A stretch of DNA of 64,000 bases from positions 1,449,756 through 1,513,755 of the forward strand of contig JAVSMU010000001.1 of assembly GCA_032027045.1 (NCBI GenBank), written 5' to 3'. This document shows positions 9,263 to 18,045 of the stretch, piece after piece. A model generated the notes under the pieces. It searched no databases and was not told the DNA's origin. It worked only from the letters and a program-made list of their open reading frames with translations. Origin of the DNA: Truepera sp. (lineage in GTDB: Bacteria; Deinococcota; Deinococci; Deinococcales; Trueperaceae). Position 1 is the first letter of the stretch; each line of letters starts with the position of its first letter. Both the position numbers and the translations under genes were made by a program.

Positions 9263-9339
9263 GCGCCCGTAGCTCAGCTGGATAGAGCGGGGGACTCCTA
9301 AGCCCTAGGCCGCAGGTTCGACTCCTGCCGGGCGCACCA
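9263..9339 (+). tRNA. tRNA-Arg (anticodon CCU)
   Basis: 77-nt cloverleaf: acceptor GCGCCCG pairs with CGGGCGC, D arm GCTC/GAGC, T arm GCAGG/CCTGC around TTCGACT, encoded ACCA end. The anticodon loop CTCCTAA gives CCU, reading AGG. Confidence 0.93.
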
Positions 9340-9348
9340 CGACTTCAG

Positions 9349-9375
9349 CTCCCCCGGCACCCAGGCCCGGGGGAG
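9349..9375 (+). terminator. Possible terminator hairpin after tRNA-Arg
   Basis: CTCCCCCGG and CCGGGGGAG form a perfect 9-bp stem with a 9-nt loop, 9 nt after the tRNA. No T tract follows, so efficiency as an intrinsic terminator is doubtful. Confidence 0.4.
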
Positions 9376-9393
9376 GTCGTAAAGGCCCAGGCG

Positions 9394-10593
9394 GTGAACC
9401 CATTGAGACAGGTCCTACTCCTAGCGGCGCTACTCGTGGCGCTACTCGCGACACCTCATGCCCTCGGCGCCAACGAACTCATCGTTGGCGTCATCACCTC
9501 ACGCGCTACCGCAGCCGGTGCGGCCCAAACCCTCGTGGCTACCGGCTGGGCTGCTCAGTTGCGCGCCGCGGGCGGCGTGTTCGGCGTCCCCGTGCGCCTG
9601 CTGTTGGCCGACGACGGCGGCAGCGTGGACGGTGCGGTGGCGCAGGCCCAGGCACAGGTCGATGCGGGCGCACTGGCCATCGTCTGCTGCACCACGCCCG
9701 CGTCCACCAAGTCCGTTGCCGAGCTCGTCGAAGCAGCGGGCGTCACCCTCCTCGCCCCAAGCGCCTGGCTGAACACGTCAGGCAGCGCATATTGGGCGTT
9801 CACCCTGACCCCGACCGACACGGACGCCATGGCCGCGATAGTCGCCGACGCCTACCGCCGCGGCCGTACTTCCATCGCCATCATTGCGCCCGACCTGCCC
9901 ATCACCGAAGCGGCGGCCAGCGACCTCGAGGCGCTTACCCGGCTGGTGGGCATCGCGGTGGTGAGCGACACCCGGTACCCGCAGTCGCAGTCTGAGGTGA
10001 CCCCCGAGGCGCTGCTGGTGGCCAGCAAGCGCCCGGGCGCCGTAGTCGTCTGGGGCGCCGCCACCGACATCGCGCGCGCTGCCGACGCTCTCGAGCGGCG
10101 CGGTTACGAGGGCGACGTCTACGCCCGCGCCGCGACCCTCTACCCGGGCGGTCAACCCCCCACGTGGCGCTCGGTGGCCGACTTACTGTTCCCGGTTCCT
10201 CCTGCCGCGGTCGTCCGGCCGGGCAGCGCCACCGCGACCGTACTACCAGGCGAGCGTGAGGGCGGCGCGCTGGGCACGTGCGCGGGCGCCGCAGCGCGCG
10301 ACGCGGCGAGGATCGAGGCATCCACCGGCAGCACCACGCAGGCGCTGGCGGCCGCTCCGGTGCTAGGCGGTCTCGACCTACTGGAGGCGGCGTTCGAGCA
10401 ACTCCTCGCACTCCAGATCCCGCAGACCGGCGTGGCCGTCATGAGGCAGGCCCTCCGCGACACCCTGGTGGGGTTGCCCGTTCACTGCAGCGGGGCCGGG
10501 GCATTGGACCTGCAGGATGGGAAGATTGGCGCGGTGCTACCGCGGAGTCTGGCGATCGCCAGGGCTACACCGACCGGTCTAGTCGTAAGGTAG
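9394..10593 (+). CDS. Periplasmic substrate-binding protein, branched-chain amino acid type
   Basis: 399 residues with an N-terminal signal peptide (about 1-25, ending ATPHALGA). The rest resembles the Leu/Ile/Val-binding fold of periplasmic binding family 6: early LIVGVITS strand, GVFGVPVRLLLADD, a CTTPASTKSVAELVEAAGV segment, and a distant C-terminal domain. Such proteins normally deliver ligands to a LivHMGF-type permease, but no permease or ATPase genes are adjacent, so it may be an orphan binding protein or sensor. Start GTG at 9394 lacks a strong ribosome site. Ligand unknown. Confidence 0.75.
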   Translation: MNPLRQVLLLAALLVALLATPHALGANELIVGVITSRATAAGAAQTLVATGWAAQLRAAGGVFGVPVRLLLADDGGSVDGAVAQAQAQVDAGALAIVCCTTPASTKSVAELVEAAGVTLLAPSAWLNTSGSAYWAFTLTPTDTDAMAAIVADAYRRGRTSIAIIAPDLPITEAAASDLEALTRLVGIAVVSDTRYPQSQSEVTPEALLVASKRPGAVVVWGAATDIARAADALERRGYEGDVYARAATLYPGGQPPTWRSVADLLFPVPPAAVVRPGSATATVLPGEREGGALGTCAGAAARDAARIEASTGSTTQALAAAPVLGGLDLLEAAFEQLLALQIPQTGVAVMRQALRDTLVGLPVHCSGAGALDLQDGKIGAVLPRSLAIARATPTGLVVR

Positions 10594-10684
10594 TGGACCA
10601 ACACGATAGAGGACAATCGCATATACTGACCGGTTCATATAGGTCATGAGTGAAGCGTAATCCGCCGCGCAGCGACGCCGAGAG

Positions 10685-10690
10685 TACACT
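10685..10690 (+). promoter_or_regulatory. Leaderless-type -10 box (TACACT) for prfA
   Basis: TANNNT hexamer 7 nt before the ATG at 10698. It supports that start over the GTG at 10650. No matching -35 was seen. Confidence 0.4.
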
Positions 10691-10697
10691 TGACTCA

Positions 10698-11810
10698 ATG
10701 ACAGAGAGAATTCAGGCCCTCAAGTACGAGCTCGAGACGCTGGAGCGCAGCCTCTCGGACCCGGGGTTGTTGTCCGACCCCACCGGGTACCGCAAGACCA
10801 TGCGCCGCTACAGCGAGGTCAAGGAGATCGTCGACGCCGCCGCCACGGTGGAGTCGCTCGAATCGCAGTTGGCCGACTTGCAAGAGCTCCTAAGCGACCC
10901 GGAACTCCGGGCAGAAGCCGAGAGCGAGGCGGAGCTGCTGGAGGAGTCCCTGGCGGCTCACCGCAACGAACTCGACGTGCTACTCACCCCCCGCGACCCG
11001 TACGACGACAAAGACGTGATCGTCGAGATCAGGGCAGCGGCCGGGGGCGACGAGGCCTCGCTGTTCGCCCGCGAGATGCTCGGCATGTACCTCAAGTACG
11101 CGGCCGACCTGGGCTTCAAGACCGAGCTCCTCGACTCACACCCCACGGAGGTGGGCGGTCTCACCAAGGTGTCGTTCGGCGTGACCGGCAGCGGGGCGTA
11201 CAGGGCCTTCAAGTTCGAGTCGGGCGTGCACCGCGTGCAGCGCGTGCCGACCACCGAGTCCCAAGGACGCATCCACACGAGCACCGTCACCGTTGCCGTG
11301 CTGCCCGAAGCGGACGACGTGGACGTGCACCTCTCCCCCAACGATTACCGCGTCGACGTCTACCGCTCCAGCGGCCCCGGCGGCCAGTCGGTCAACACGA
11401 CGGACTCGGCGGTGCGCATCACCTACCACCCTGGCGAGAGCGACGAGATCCTGGTCACCTGCCAAGACGGCAAGTCGCAGATCAAGAACAAGGAACGCGC
11501 CCTCACGGTGCTGCGGGCGCGGCTGCTCGAACGCGAGCGCCAGCGGGCCATGAGCGAGGCCAGAGAGGCGCGGCTAGTGCAGATCGGCACGGGTGACCGC
11601 TCGGAGCGCATCCGCACCTACAACTTCCCGCAGTCGCGCGTGACCGACCACCGCATAGACTTCACGACGCACGACCTCAGCGGCGTGCTGGGTGGCAGCC
11701 TGGAAGAGCTCACGGCGGCGCTGCAGGCCGAGGAGCAGACGAGGGCGTCACTCGAAGCCGCCAAGGCCGGCGGCGACGCCTTCGCCGACCGGATCAGTGG
11801 CGCGGCGTGA
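10698..11810 (+). CDS. prfA: Peptide chain release factor 1
   Basis: 370 residues from ATG 10698. Class I release factor that recognises UAA and UAG in the ribosomal A site and triggers peptide release. The peptidyl-tRNA hydrolysis motif GGQ is in SSGPGGQSVNTTDSAV; the stop-codon recognition tripeptide lies in VQRVPTTESQGRIHTST, in the RF1 position (PxT) rather than the SPF of RF2. The N-terminal helical domain (LETLERSLSDPGLL) is typical. A GTG at 10650 would add 16 residues; I prefer 10698 because homologues begin about there and a TANNNT box sits 7 nt upstream. Its stop overlaps the start of the next gene by 14 nt. Confidence 0.95.
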   Translation: MTERIQALKYELETLERSLSDPGLLSDPTGYRKTMRRYSEVKEIVDAAATVESLESQLADLQELLSDPELRAEAESEAELLEESLAAHRNELDVLLTPRDPYDDKDVIVEIRAAAGGDEASLFAREMLGMYLKYAADLGFKTELLDSHPTEVGGLTKVSFGVTGSGAYRAFKFESGVHRVQRVPTTESQGRIHTSTVTVAVLPEADDVDVHLSPNDYRVDVYRSSGPGGQSVNTTDSAVRITYHPGESDEILVTCQDGKSQIKNKERALTVLRARLLERERQRAMSEAREARLVQIGTGDRSERIRTYNFPQSRVTDHRIDFTTHDLSGVLGGSLEELTAALQAEEQTRASLEAAKAGGDAFADRISGAA

Positions 11811-12270
11811 GTTCGTCGTTGCCGCGGCCATACTGCTCGACCCTATGGGTCGAGTACTACTCGTAGGCAACGACTGGCAGGGGCACGGGCGCGTGCGCTA
11901 CACGCTTCCAGGGGGCGTGGTGGAGCGGGGCGAGTCGACGCTCGACGCCCTGGGCCGCGAGGTGTTGGAAGAGACCGGGCTCGAGGTCACGGCCGTCAAG
12001 CACCTGGCTTACGCCGTACACGTGGAGGACCGCCGCCGCAACGACCGCGCCGTGTCGTTCGCCTTCGTGGCGGAGTACAAGGGACTGCTCAACCCACGCG
12101 ACCCCGACGGCTTCATCGTGGAGGCGCGCTTCTTCCCCGTGGAGGAAGTGGCGACCATCGTCCCCATAGCGCCGTTGCGGGACCCGCTCGTCACCTACCT
12201 CCGCGAGAGGGTGCCAGGCAAGTTCTACGCGTACGGCGGTTGGGACGGCCGCACAGCCCGGGTGGTCTGA
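11797..12270 (+). CDS. Nudix hydrolase
   Basis: 157 residues starting at a GTG inside the 3' end of prfA, implying translational coupling. It has a canonical Nudix box: GGVVERGESTLDALGREVLE followed by ETGL. The preceding LLVGNDWQGHGRVRYTLP strand and C-terminal RFFPVEEV segment fit an ADP-ribose or (d)NTP pyrophosphatase type; substrate not predictable. Pairing with prfA is positional only. The gene converges on icd, whose stop is at 12332. Confidence 0.87.
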   Translation: MARREFVVAAAILLDPMGRVLLVGNDWQGHGRVRYTLPGGVVERGESTLDALGREVLEETGLEVTAVKHLAYAVHVEDRRRNDRAVSFAFVAEYKGLLNPRDPDGFIVEARFFPVEEVATIVPIAPLRDPLVTYLRERVPGKFYAYGGWDGRTARVV

Positions 12271-12331
12271 GCCCGGGTCACCTGAACGCAGGCCGTCCGA
12301 GCCCGAGCCGGCTTGGGGGCGGGCCGCCGGT

Positions 12332-13594
12332 TCACATGTTCTCTACGAGCGCCTCACCGAACTCGCTGCACTTGAGCAGCGTCGCGCCCTCCATGAGGCG
12401 GTGGAAGTCGTACGTCACGCGCTTCTGGCCGATGGTCTTGCTTACCGAGTGGAGCACCATGTCGGCGGCCTCGGCCCACCCCATGTGCCTGAGCATCATC
12501 TCGCCCGACAGGATGAGTGACGACGGGTTCACCTTGTCCTGGCCCGCGTACTTGGGCGCGGTGCCGTGGGTCGCCTCGAACACGGCGTGGCCGGTGTCGT
12601 AGTTGATGTTCGCGCCCGGGGCAATCCCGATGCCCCCCACTTGCGCGGCCAGGGCGTCCGACAGGTAGTCGCCGTTCAAGTTGAGGGTGGCTATGACGCC
12701 GTACTCGCTCGCGCGCGTCAATACCTGTTGCAACATGGCGTCGGCGATCATGTCGTTGACGACGATGTCCTTGCCGCTGATGGGGTTCTTGAACGTGCGC
12801 CAGGGGCCGCCATCGAGCAGTTGCGCTCCGAACTCGCGATCGGCGAGCTCGTAGCCCCAGTCGCGGAACGCACCCTCGGTGAACTTCATGATGTTGCCCT
12901 TGTGCACGAGGGTGACGGAGGGCTTGTCGTTGTGGATGGCGTACTCGAAGGCCGCCCGCACGAGGCGCTCCGTGCCCTCGCGCGAGACGGGCTTGATGCC
13001 GATCCCACTGCTTCCGGGGAAGCGGATCTTGGCGAACGACTTGGGGAACTCGCGCTCGAACACTGCGAGGAACCGCTTGGCCTCCTCGGAGCCTTCTTGG
13101 AACTCGATGCCGGCGTAGATGTCCTCCGTGTTCTCACGGAAGATGATCATGTCTACGTCCTCGGGGCGCTTGACGGGGCTCGGTACTCCGGTGAAGTACT
13201 GTACGGGCCGCACGCAGGCGTAGAGGTCGAGCAGTTGGCGGATGGCGACGTTGATGCTTCGGATGCCACCGCCCACTGGCGTGGTGAGCGGGCCCTTGAT
13301 GCCGATGAGGTACTCGCGGATGGCGTCGACGGTCTCGTCGGGCAACCAAACCTGCTCGCCGTAGACCTCGTTGGCCTTGTCGCCGGCGTATACCTCCATC
13401 CAGGCGATCCTGCGCTTGCCGCCGTACGCCTTGTCGACGGCCGCGTCGAGAACGCGTTGCGAGGCGCGCCAGATGTCGGGGCCGGTGCCGTCGCCCTCGA
13501 TGTAGGCGACGATCGGGCGGTTCGAGACGTGTAGCTCGCCGTCTTGCAGCACGATGCGGTCCCCGTCTGGGACCTTGATGTGACGGTAACTCAT
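12332..13594 (-). CDS. icd: NADP-dependent isocitrate dehydrogenase
   Basis: 420 residues. TCA-cycle enzyme converting isocitrate to 2-oxoglutarate with NADP+. Visible are the N-terminal [15 protein letters not shown], the phosphorylation/substrate loop region with [51 protein letters not shown], and the C-terminal [20 protein letters not shown]. Start ATG 13594 is preceded by GAGGAG; a longer in-frame extension is possible but low-complexity. Length matches bacterial Icd of the E. coli type. Monocistronic, divergent from the DNA glycosylase gene. Confidence 0.95.
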   Translation of the reverse strand: MSYRHIKVPDGDRIVLQDGELHVSNRPIVAYIEGDGTGPDIWRASQRVLDAAVDKAYGGKRRIAWMEVYAGDKANEVYGEQVWLPDETVDAIREYLIGIKGPLTTPVGGGIRSINVAIRQLLDLYACVRPVQYFTGVPSPVKRPEDVDMIIFRENTEDIYAGIEFQEGSEEAKRFLAVFEREFPKSFAKIRFPGSSGIGIKPVSREGTERLVRAAFEYAIHNDKPSVTLVHKGNIMKFTEGAFRDWGYELADREFGAQLLDGGPWRTFKNPISGKDIVVNDMIADAMLQQVLTRASEYGVIATLNLNGDYLSDALAAQVGGIGIAPGANINYDTGHAVFEATHGTAPKYAGQDKVNPSSLILSGEMMLRHMGWAEAADMVLHSVSKTIGQKRVTYDFHRLMEGATLLKCSEFGEALVENM

Positions 13595-13735
13595 GCTCTC
13601 CTCTTTCATGGATCCGTGGTCTTGGTGTGGTGCCGAGTTCGGGCGGTCGCACGCTATGTTGCGTGCCGCCGAGTTCGCTCGAGCGTACCACGGCCCCCTA
13701 GCCGGGCCGCGACCGGCGAACGGCGGAGGGGGCGT

Positions 13736-13741
13736 TAGATT
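13736..13741 (+). promoter_or_regulatory. Leaderless-type -10 box (TAGATT)
   Basis: TANNNT hexamer 7 nt before ATG 13749 of the DNA glycosylase gene; it decides the start among several in-frame options. Confidence 0.4.
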
Positions 13742-13748
13742 GCTGGGG

Positions 13749-14489
13749 ATGCACACACCAGGCAACCCACCGCCGGTCGGGCATGAGTTGGGCCCGCCGC
13801 TGCCTCGAGCGTTCTATGACCGCCCGGCCGACACGGTGGCGCGCGCGCTGCTAGGGGCGTTCATGGTGGTGCGCGGCGACGCGCATGAAGAGTCTGGCGG
13901 GCGCGCCGAGCGTACCGGACACGCAGGGCGTACCGGACACGCAGAGCGCATGGGGCACACCGAGCGTGACGGACACGCCGAGCGCATGAGGCACGTCGAG
14001 CGCATCGGGCGCATCGTTGAAGTCGAGGCCTACCTCGGCGAGGACGACCTCGCCTGCCACGCCTCGCGCGGCCTTACCCCGCGGACGCGGACACTCTACG
14101 GCCCGCCGGGAACGGCCTATGTCTACCTCGTGTACGGCGTTCATGAGCTGTTCAACGTGGTGTGTCAGCCGCGGGGCGTGCCACACGCGGTCCTGGTCAG
14201 GGGGGTGGAGCTATTCGACGACGGGCAGGTGCTGGACGCCTCGGAGGGCGCCGGTCCGGGCAAGCTCACCCGTGCACTCGGCATAGGCCGCCGGCACGAT
14301 GGCGCTTCGCTCCTGGCGCCGCCCATCACCCTGCATGCCGGCCCGGCGCCCAGGCGCACCGAAGTGACGGCGCGGGTCGGAGTGGCCTACGCGCAAGCGT
14401 GGGCCGCCGCCCCGCTGCGTTTCCTCGATCCCGACAGCAACGCGGTCTCACGGCCGCCGCGCGGTCGCGTGGGTCTAGGAGCCTCGTAG
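13749..14489 (+). CDS. 3-methyladenine DNA glycosylase (AAG/MPG family) with repeat insertion
   Basis: 246 residues. Base-excision repair enzyme that removes alkylated purines. Family features: early [19 protein letters not shown], catalytic glutamate in [47 protein letters not shown], and the late [11 protein letters not shown]. Between the first helix region and the catalytic strand lies a roughly 36-residue insertion of six degenerate hexapeptides (ERTGHA-like), encoded by an 18-bp tandem repeat at 13908-14015. Normal homologues have a short loop there. The insertion is Arg/His/Glu-rich and in frame, so the enzyme core looks intact. Confidence 0.9.
   Translation: MHTPGNPPPVGHELGPPLPRAFYDRPADTVARALLGAFMVVRGDAHEESGGRAERTGHAGRTGHAERMGHTERDGHAERMRHVERIGRIVEVEAYLGEDDLACHASRGLTPRTRTLYGPPGTAYVYLVYGVHELFNVVCQPRGVPHAVLVRGVELFDDGQVLDASEGAGPGKLTRALGIGRRHDGASLLAPPITLHAGPAPRRTEVTARVGVAYAQAWAAAPLRFLDPDSNAVSRPPRGRVGLGAS
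13908..14015 (+). repeat. Six 18-bp tandem units inside the DNA glycosylase gene
   Basis: Units begin at 13908, 13926, 13944, 13962, 13980 and 13998, each starting GAGCG or GGGCG and encoding [36 protein letters not shown]. The unit length is a multiple of three, so copy-number change keeps the frame. Confidence 0.88.
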
Positions 14490-14553
14490 CCGACGGGTTC
14501 CCTGACTCAAACGTCCACAGTTCGGGCTCGATCTGGCTGAGGCACGCCCCAGC

Positions 14554-15441
14554 TCAGGCGCCCCGGCCCTCATCGAATTCGTCCTTCGGGGAGACGGCCT
14601 TGTCCCGCAACCCCTCTACGTAGGGCTCGACGTGGAAGGTCGTCACCAGGTCTTCGAGGTCGGCGTGGATGGCCTTCTCCAGGCGCCCGACCAGCGCGTG
14701 AGCATCCTCGACCGTCATCTTGGGCGCTACGAACACGTCAACCTCTGCGAAGCGCGCCCTGCCGGACGTGCGGGTCCGCAGGCGGTGGAAGCCCAGTACC
14801 TCGGGCGCGGCCTCCAGCACGTCCAGGATGAGGGCCTCCTCGGCTTCGGGCAGGCGCTCGTCGAGCAGCCGCGACAGTGACCGCCTCATCACGTTGACGC
14901 CCACGAACACGATGTTGGCCGCCACCGCCAGACCGATCAAGGGGTCGAGGGCGTGCCAGCCGGTGACGCCGACGAGGAGGACCCCGAGGACGACCCCTAG
15001 CGACGTGTAGACGTCCGTTAGGACGTGCCTGGCGTTCGCGTTGAGGGCGGCGGAGTTCTCGCGCCGCGCCACCCCGAAGATGTATAGGGCGAGTAGGCCG
15101 TTGGCCACGGCGGCAACCAGCGAGACCGCCACGCCCACGCCCACGTTGGTGAGGGCGGAGGGGTGCAGCAGCCGCTGCCAGGCGTTCCAGGCGATGGCGC
15201 CCGCCGCGACGATGATGAGGGCGGCCTCGAGCACGCTCGAGAAGTACTCCGCCTTGAAGTGGCCGTAAGGGTGGCGGTAGTCGGGTGGTGCCTCCGACAC
15301 GGCCAGCGCGATGAGCAACACGGCGGCCGCCACCAGGTTCACCAGTGACTCCGCCGCGTCGGAGAGGAAACCGATCGAGTCGGTCACCAGGTAGGCCGCG
15401 AACTTGAGCACCAGGACTATGGCGGCGCCCCCTAGGCTCAC
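14554..15441 (-). CDS. Cation diffusion facilitator (metal efflux)
   Basis: 295 residues. CDF proteins export divalent metals (Zn, Fe, Mn, Co) by proton antiport. The membrane part carries SIGFLSDAAESLVNL in TM2 and NARHVLTDVYTSLGVV in TM5, which hold the acidic/His transport-site residues; the C-terminal cytoplasmic domain (from about 200) has the ferredoxin-like dimer fold with HRLRTRTSGRARFAEVDVFV. The GTG start at 15441 is the first in frame before TM1, so TM1 is close to the N-terminus. Third gene of a minus-strand run after the M20 peptidase and DUF2007 genes, with a 64-nt gap. Metal specificity not assignable. Confidence 0.9.
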   Translation of the reverse strand: MSLGGAAIVLVLKFAAYLVTDSIGFLSDAAESLVNLVAAAVLLIALAVSEAPPDYRHPYGHFKAEYFSSVLEAALIIVAAGAIAWNAWQRLLHPSALTNVGVGVAVSLVAAVANGLLALYIFGVARRENSAALNANARHVLTDVYTSLGVVLGVLLVGVTGWHALDPLIGLAVAANIVFVGVNVMRRSLSRLLDERLPEAEEALILDVLEAAPEVLGFHRLRTRTSGRARFAEVDVFVAPKMTVEDAHALVGRLEKAIHADLEDLVTTFHVEPYVEGLRDKAVSPKDEFDEGRGA

Positions 15442-15505
15442 CCAGGCGGCGCGGTTACGGCGGCGGTCGCTGGCCGACCTGGCGGGGCCGGCCTGGTGGA
15501 TTACC

Positions 15506-15880
15506 TTACTCGTCGTCCGCCCCGTCTTCCAACGCCAGGTCGTCCTCGCTCTCGCCTGGGTCGAACCCTTCCGGCACCTCCCCCGCGGCCATGCGCTCGA
15601 GCAACTCGTCCAACTCGTCGCCCTCGTAGTCGGTCACCGTCTCGGCGATGAGGGTCATCGCCCGCTCGGCATCGGCCTCGGGCACCAGGACGAAGCTAGC
15701 GCCGACGCTGGTGGAACCCAGGTGGGAGAAGACGTCGCTGAGCATGGCGGCGCCACGGACCATGGACACCAGGCCCTCGTCCTCCAAGATGGCGGCGACC
15801 ATCTCGGCGAGTGGCGCGGCGGGCGCGACGTCCACGATGGTCCAAGGGTCGCCGTTGATGGTCACGGTCGTGCCTTTCAT
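15506..15880 (-). CDS. DUF2007-like small acidic protein
   Basis: 124 residues. The first ~85 resemble the DUF2007 (putative signal-transducing) fold: AEMVAAILEDEGLVSMVRG, then SFVLVPEADAERAMTLIAE. The C-terminal ~35 residues are strongly acidic (Glu/Asp-rich). Function unknown. Its ATG overlaps the stop of the M20 peptidase by 4 nt (ATGA) and has an AAAGGA ribosome site, so the two are co-translated. Confidence 0.6.
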   Translation of the reverse strand: MKGTTVTINGDPWTIVDVAPAAPLAEMVAAILEDEGLVSMVRGAAMLSDVFSHLGSTSVGASFVLVPEADAERAMTLIAETVTDYEGDELDELLERMAAGEVPEGFDPGESEDDLALEDGADDE

Positions 15881-17070
15881 GCTGTTCCTTTCAGCCCTAG
15901 GGCCCCGCCCCCGCGGCCGACGCCAACGCTCTCGAGCGGGGTCAAGTAGGCGGTCGCGAACTCGCGGTAGGCGTCACGCGCCGCGTGCAGGTCGGCTACC
16001 TCGATGCTCTCGTTGTTGGTGTGGGCCAGCTCCTCCTCGCCCGGGCCGAACCCCACGACCGGGGCTCCGCGCTGCGCCAGGTGGGGCGCGTCGGTGCAGA
16101 ACCACCAGACGCCCTCCGCGAGCGTGCGCCCGTGGCGGGCGAGGGCGCGTGTGAACGCCGCTCGCGCCGTAGCGACCACGGGCAGGCCGGCGTCCACCAG
16201 GTAGGCGGGCGCCGTGCGCAGAGAGGCTTGACCGTTCCCACGCTGGGGGTCCTGGGCTACGCTCACCGAGATGCGTTCGTCCTCGGCAATGCTTCTCAAC
16301 CGCGCCACCAGCGCCGCAGCGCTCTCGTCGGGCAGCGAACGGTAGTCGACCGTCAGCCGCGCTTCACCCGGAACCACGTTCGAGGAATCGGATGGCAAGC
16401 TCGTGAGGCGGGTTGGCGTTGCGCTCGAGCCGCCGAAGACCGGGTCGCTCGGGAGCTCGAGGTCCTCTAGCGCCACCAGGTAGCGCCCGGCATGAGTCAG
16501 TGCGTTCTCCCCGAGTGACGCCTTGGCTGCGTGCGCGATGGCGCCCGGGAAGACGACCTCGACCACGGTGCAGCCGCGGTGCCCGAGCATGAGCCTGAGT
16601 TTCGACGGCTCGCCCAGGACGACGGCGTCGTAGTCGAGGGTGGCGCCCAGGTGCCGCGCTCCGAGCCCGCCAACCTCCTCTTGCACCACGCCGCTGACGA
16701 TCAGGGTGCCGCGGAAGCCGGACGCCGCCGCGTCGGCCGCCGCGAAGACCATGCTCGCGAGGGCGCCTTTCATGTCGCAGGCACCACGGCCCCACAACCG
16801 CCCACCCTCGACCACGCCGCTCAGGGGCGGGTGGGGCCAGCGTTCCTCGGCGCCGAGCGGCACCGTGTCGAGATGCCCGCAGAGCATCAGCGTCGGGCCG
16901 TCACCTCGCCTGAACACGCCGATGGCGTTCCCGACCTCGTCCACTCGGGCCTCGTCGAAGCCATGATCGTAGAAGGCGTCCATGAGGACGCGGGTGGCGG
17001 GCCCCTCTCGGCCCGATGGGCTGTGGGCACGGATCAGCGCTGCAGCAAGGTCGACCAACGGGTCGTTCAC
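15877..17070 (-). CDS. M20 family metallopeptidase (ArgE/DapE-like)
   Basis: 397 residues. Di-zinc amidohydrolase/peptidase. Readable ligands: His in MLCGHLDTVP, bridging Asp in WGRGACDMKG, general-base and metal Glu in VSGVVQEEVGG, metal acid in VVLGEPSK, and the late His in LAHTNNES. The dimerisation domain is present between. Members include acetylornithine deacetylase, succinyl-diaminopimelate desuccinylase and, in Thermus relatives, LysK; the exact substrate cannot be fixed. GTG start at 17070 has TAAGAT 6 nt upstream. First gene of a minus-strand operon with the DUF2007 protein; divergent from 17132. Confidence 0.85.
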   Translation of the reverse strand: MNDPLVDLAAALIRAHSPSGREGPATRVLMDAFYDHGFDEARVDEVGNAIGVFRRGDGPTLMLCGHLDTVPLGAEERWPHPPLSGVVEGGRLWGRGACDMKGALASMVFAAADAAASGFRGTLIVSGVVQEEVGGLGARHLGATLDYDAVVLGEPSKLRLMLGHRGCTVVEVVFPGAIAHAAKASLGENALTHAGRYLVALEDLELPSDPVFGGSSATPTRLTSLPSDSSNVVPGEARLTVDYRSLPDESAAALVARLRSIAEDERISVSVAQDPQRGNGQASLRTAPAYLVDAGLPVVATARAAFTRALARHGRTLAEGVWWFCTDAPHLAQRGAPVVGFGPGEEELAHTNNESIEVADLHAARDAYREFATAYLTPLESVGVGRGGGALGLKGTA

Positions 17071-17076
17071 GACGCC

Positions 17077-17082
17077 ATCTTA
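17077..17082 (-). promoter_or_regulatory. Leaderless-type -10 box (TAAGAT) for the M20 gene
   Basis: TANNNT hexamer 6 nt before the GTG at 17070, minus strand. It lies back to back with the plus-strand box at 17119. Confidence 0.4.
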
Positions 17083-17118
17083 CGAAAAGATTCGCATCGC
17101 TCCGGCCGGCCTCGGATT

Positions 17119-17124
17119 TATGCT
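17119..17124 (+). promoter_or_regulatory. Leaderless-type -10 box (TATGCT)
   Basis: TANNNT hexamer 7 nt before ATG 17132. The ATG at 17120 in the same frame lies inside the box, so 17132 is the better start. Confidence 0.4.
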
Positions 17125-17131
17125 GGTTCGG

Positions 17132-17929
17132 ATGTCCGACGTGGCCACCCCGAGCGTAGGCTGGACCTGCCCAGCCTGTGGGCAGGTCAACCTGGCCGGC
17201 GTCACTTGCGACGCGTGCGGCGTTGCCCGCCGCATCACCGACGACCCGCCCCTCGACCTCCCCTACCGCCCGCGTCTAACGCGGCTGCCGGCGTTCTGGC
17301 TCGGGCTCATGTGGAGTGCGGTAACGCTCCTAGGGTTGATCCTGTGGCTCTCGCCACTCGCGCGAAACGCCATCGGGAACTTCTTCCTCCTCGCCCAGAT
17401 AGTCGGGGCCGGTGGCGCGGCCGTGTCCTCCATCTTCACCGCCTTGTGGCAGCGGATCTTCAACGAGGTCGAGTTGGTGGTGCCGCAGCAGGTGCGCACC
17501 GGTGAGATGCTCGAGGCCGAGGTCCGCCTCGTGCCCTACGAGACCGTCGGCAACGTCTTCGTGAAGGTGGCGCTCTCCGACCGTTACTACCAGAGGACGA
17601 GGGAGGGGTTCGAGATGGAGCGCCGCGAACTCGAACACGACGTCCTCCTGAGCAACGCCAGGCTACGGGGCCGCAGGCTGACGAGCGTGACGGCGAAGTT
17701 CATAGCGCCCTTTCCCGACACCCCTCACGAGAGCCTGCAAGCCAACATACTGGCCGACGTCCTCGGCCTGCTGTCGTTCGCCGTCCCCGCGCTGGCCTGG
17801 CAGGCCAAGAACTTGCGCGAGCACGGCGGGTACTTCGTCGAGGCACGGGTCAGGGTGGGCCTGCTGAGCCGCAGGTATCACAAGCGGGTCTTCGCTTACT
17901 ATGTGGGCGATGCCCTGCACTTCGGGTAG
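17132..17929 (+). CDS. Membrane protein with N-terminal zinc ribbon, function unknown
   Basis: 265 residues. Residues about 10-32 hold two CxxC pairs (CPACGQVNLAGVTCDACG), a RanBP2-like or zinc-ribbon motif. Two hydrophobic segments follow (about 55-75 and 85-105), then a soluble C-terminal region of ~150 residues rich in strands. That region includes EAEVRLVPYETVGNVFVKVA, suggesting an arrestin- or immunoglobulin-like beta domain, but I do not recognise the family. The topology suggests a membrane anchor with cytoplasmic ends. Monocistronic and divergent from the M20 operon. Confidence 0.65.
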   Translation: MSDVATPSVGWTCPACGQVNLAGVTCDACGVARRITDDPPLDLPYRPRLTRLPAFWLGLMWSAVTLLGLILWLSPLARNAIGNFFLLAQIVGAGGAAVSSIFTALWQRIFNEVELVVPQQVRTGEMLEAEVRLVPYETVGNVFVKVALSDRYYQRTREGFEMERRELEHDVLLSNARLRGRRLTSVTAKFIAPFPDTPHESLQANILADVLGLLSFAVPALAWQAKNLREHGGYFVEARVRVGLLSRRYHKRVFAYYVGDALHFG

Positions 17930-18045
17930 CGGGCTCTTGAGCAGCGGTTGGCTTGAGAACCGCGGATTATGCGGCGGCTGTCGCGGGAGGGGGCTTACTC
18001 GAGGGTTTCGACCTGGCGGTTCTGGCCCTGCGTTTTCGCACTGGC

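Noticed and set aside
10594-10650. TATACT at 10622 as prfA promoter
   Set aside because: No -35 at a usable distance, and a leaderless-type box lies closer to the preferred start.
12566-13534. 322-codon plus-strand frame opposite icd
   Set aside because: Antisense shadow of icd.
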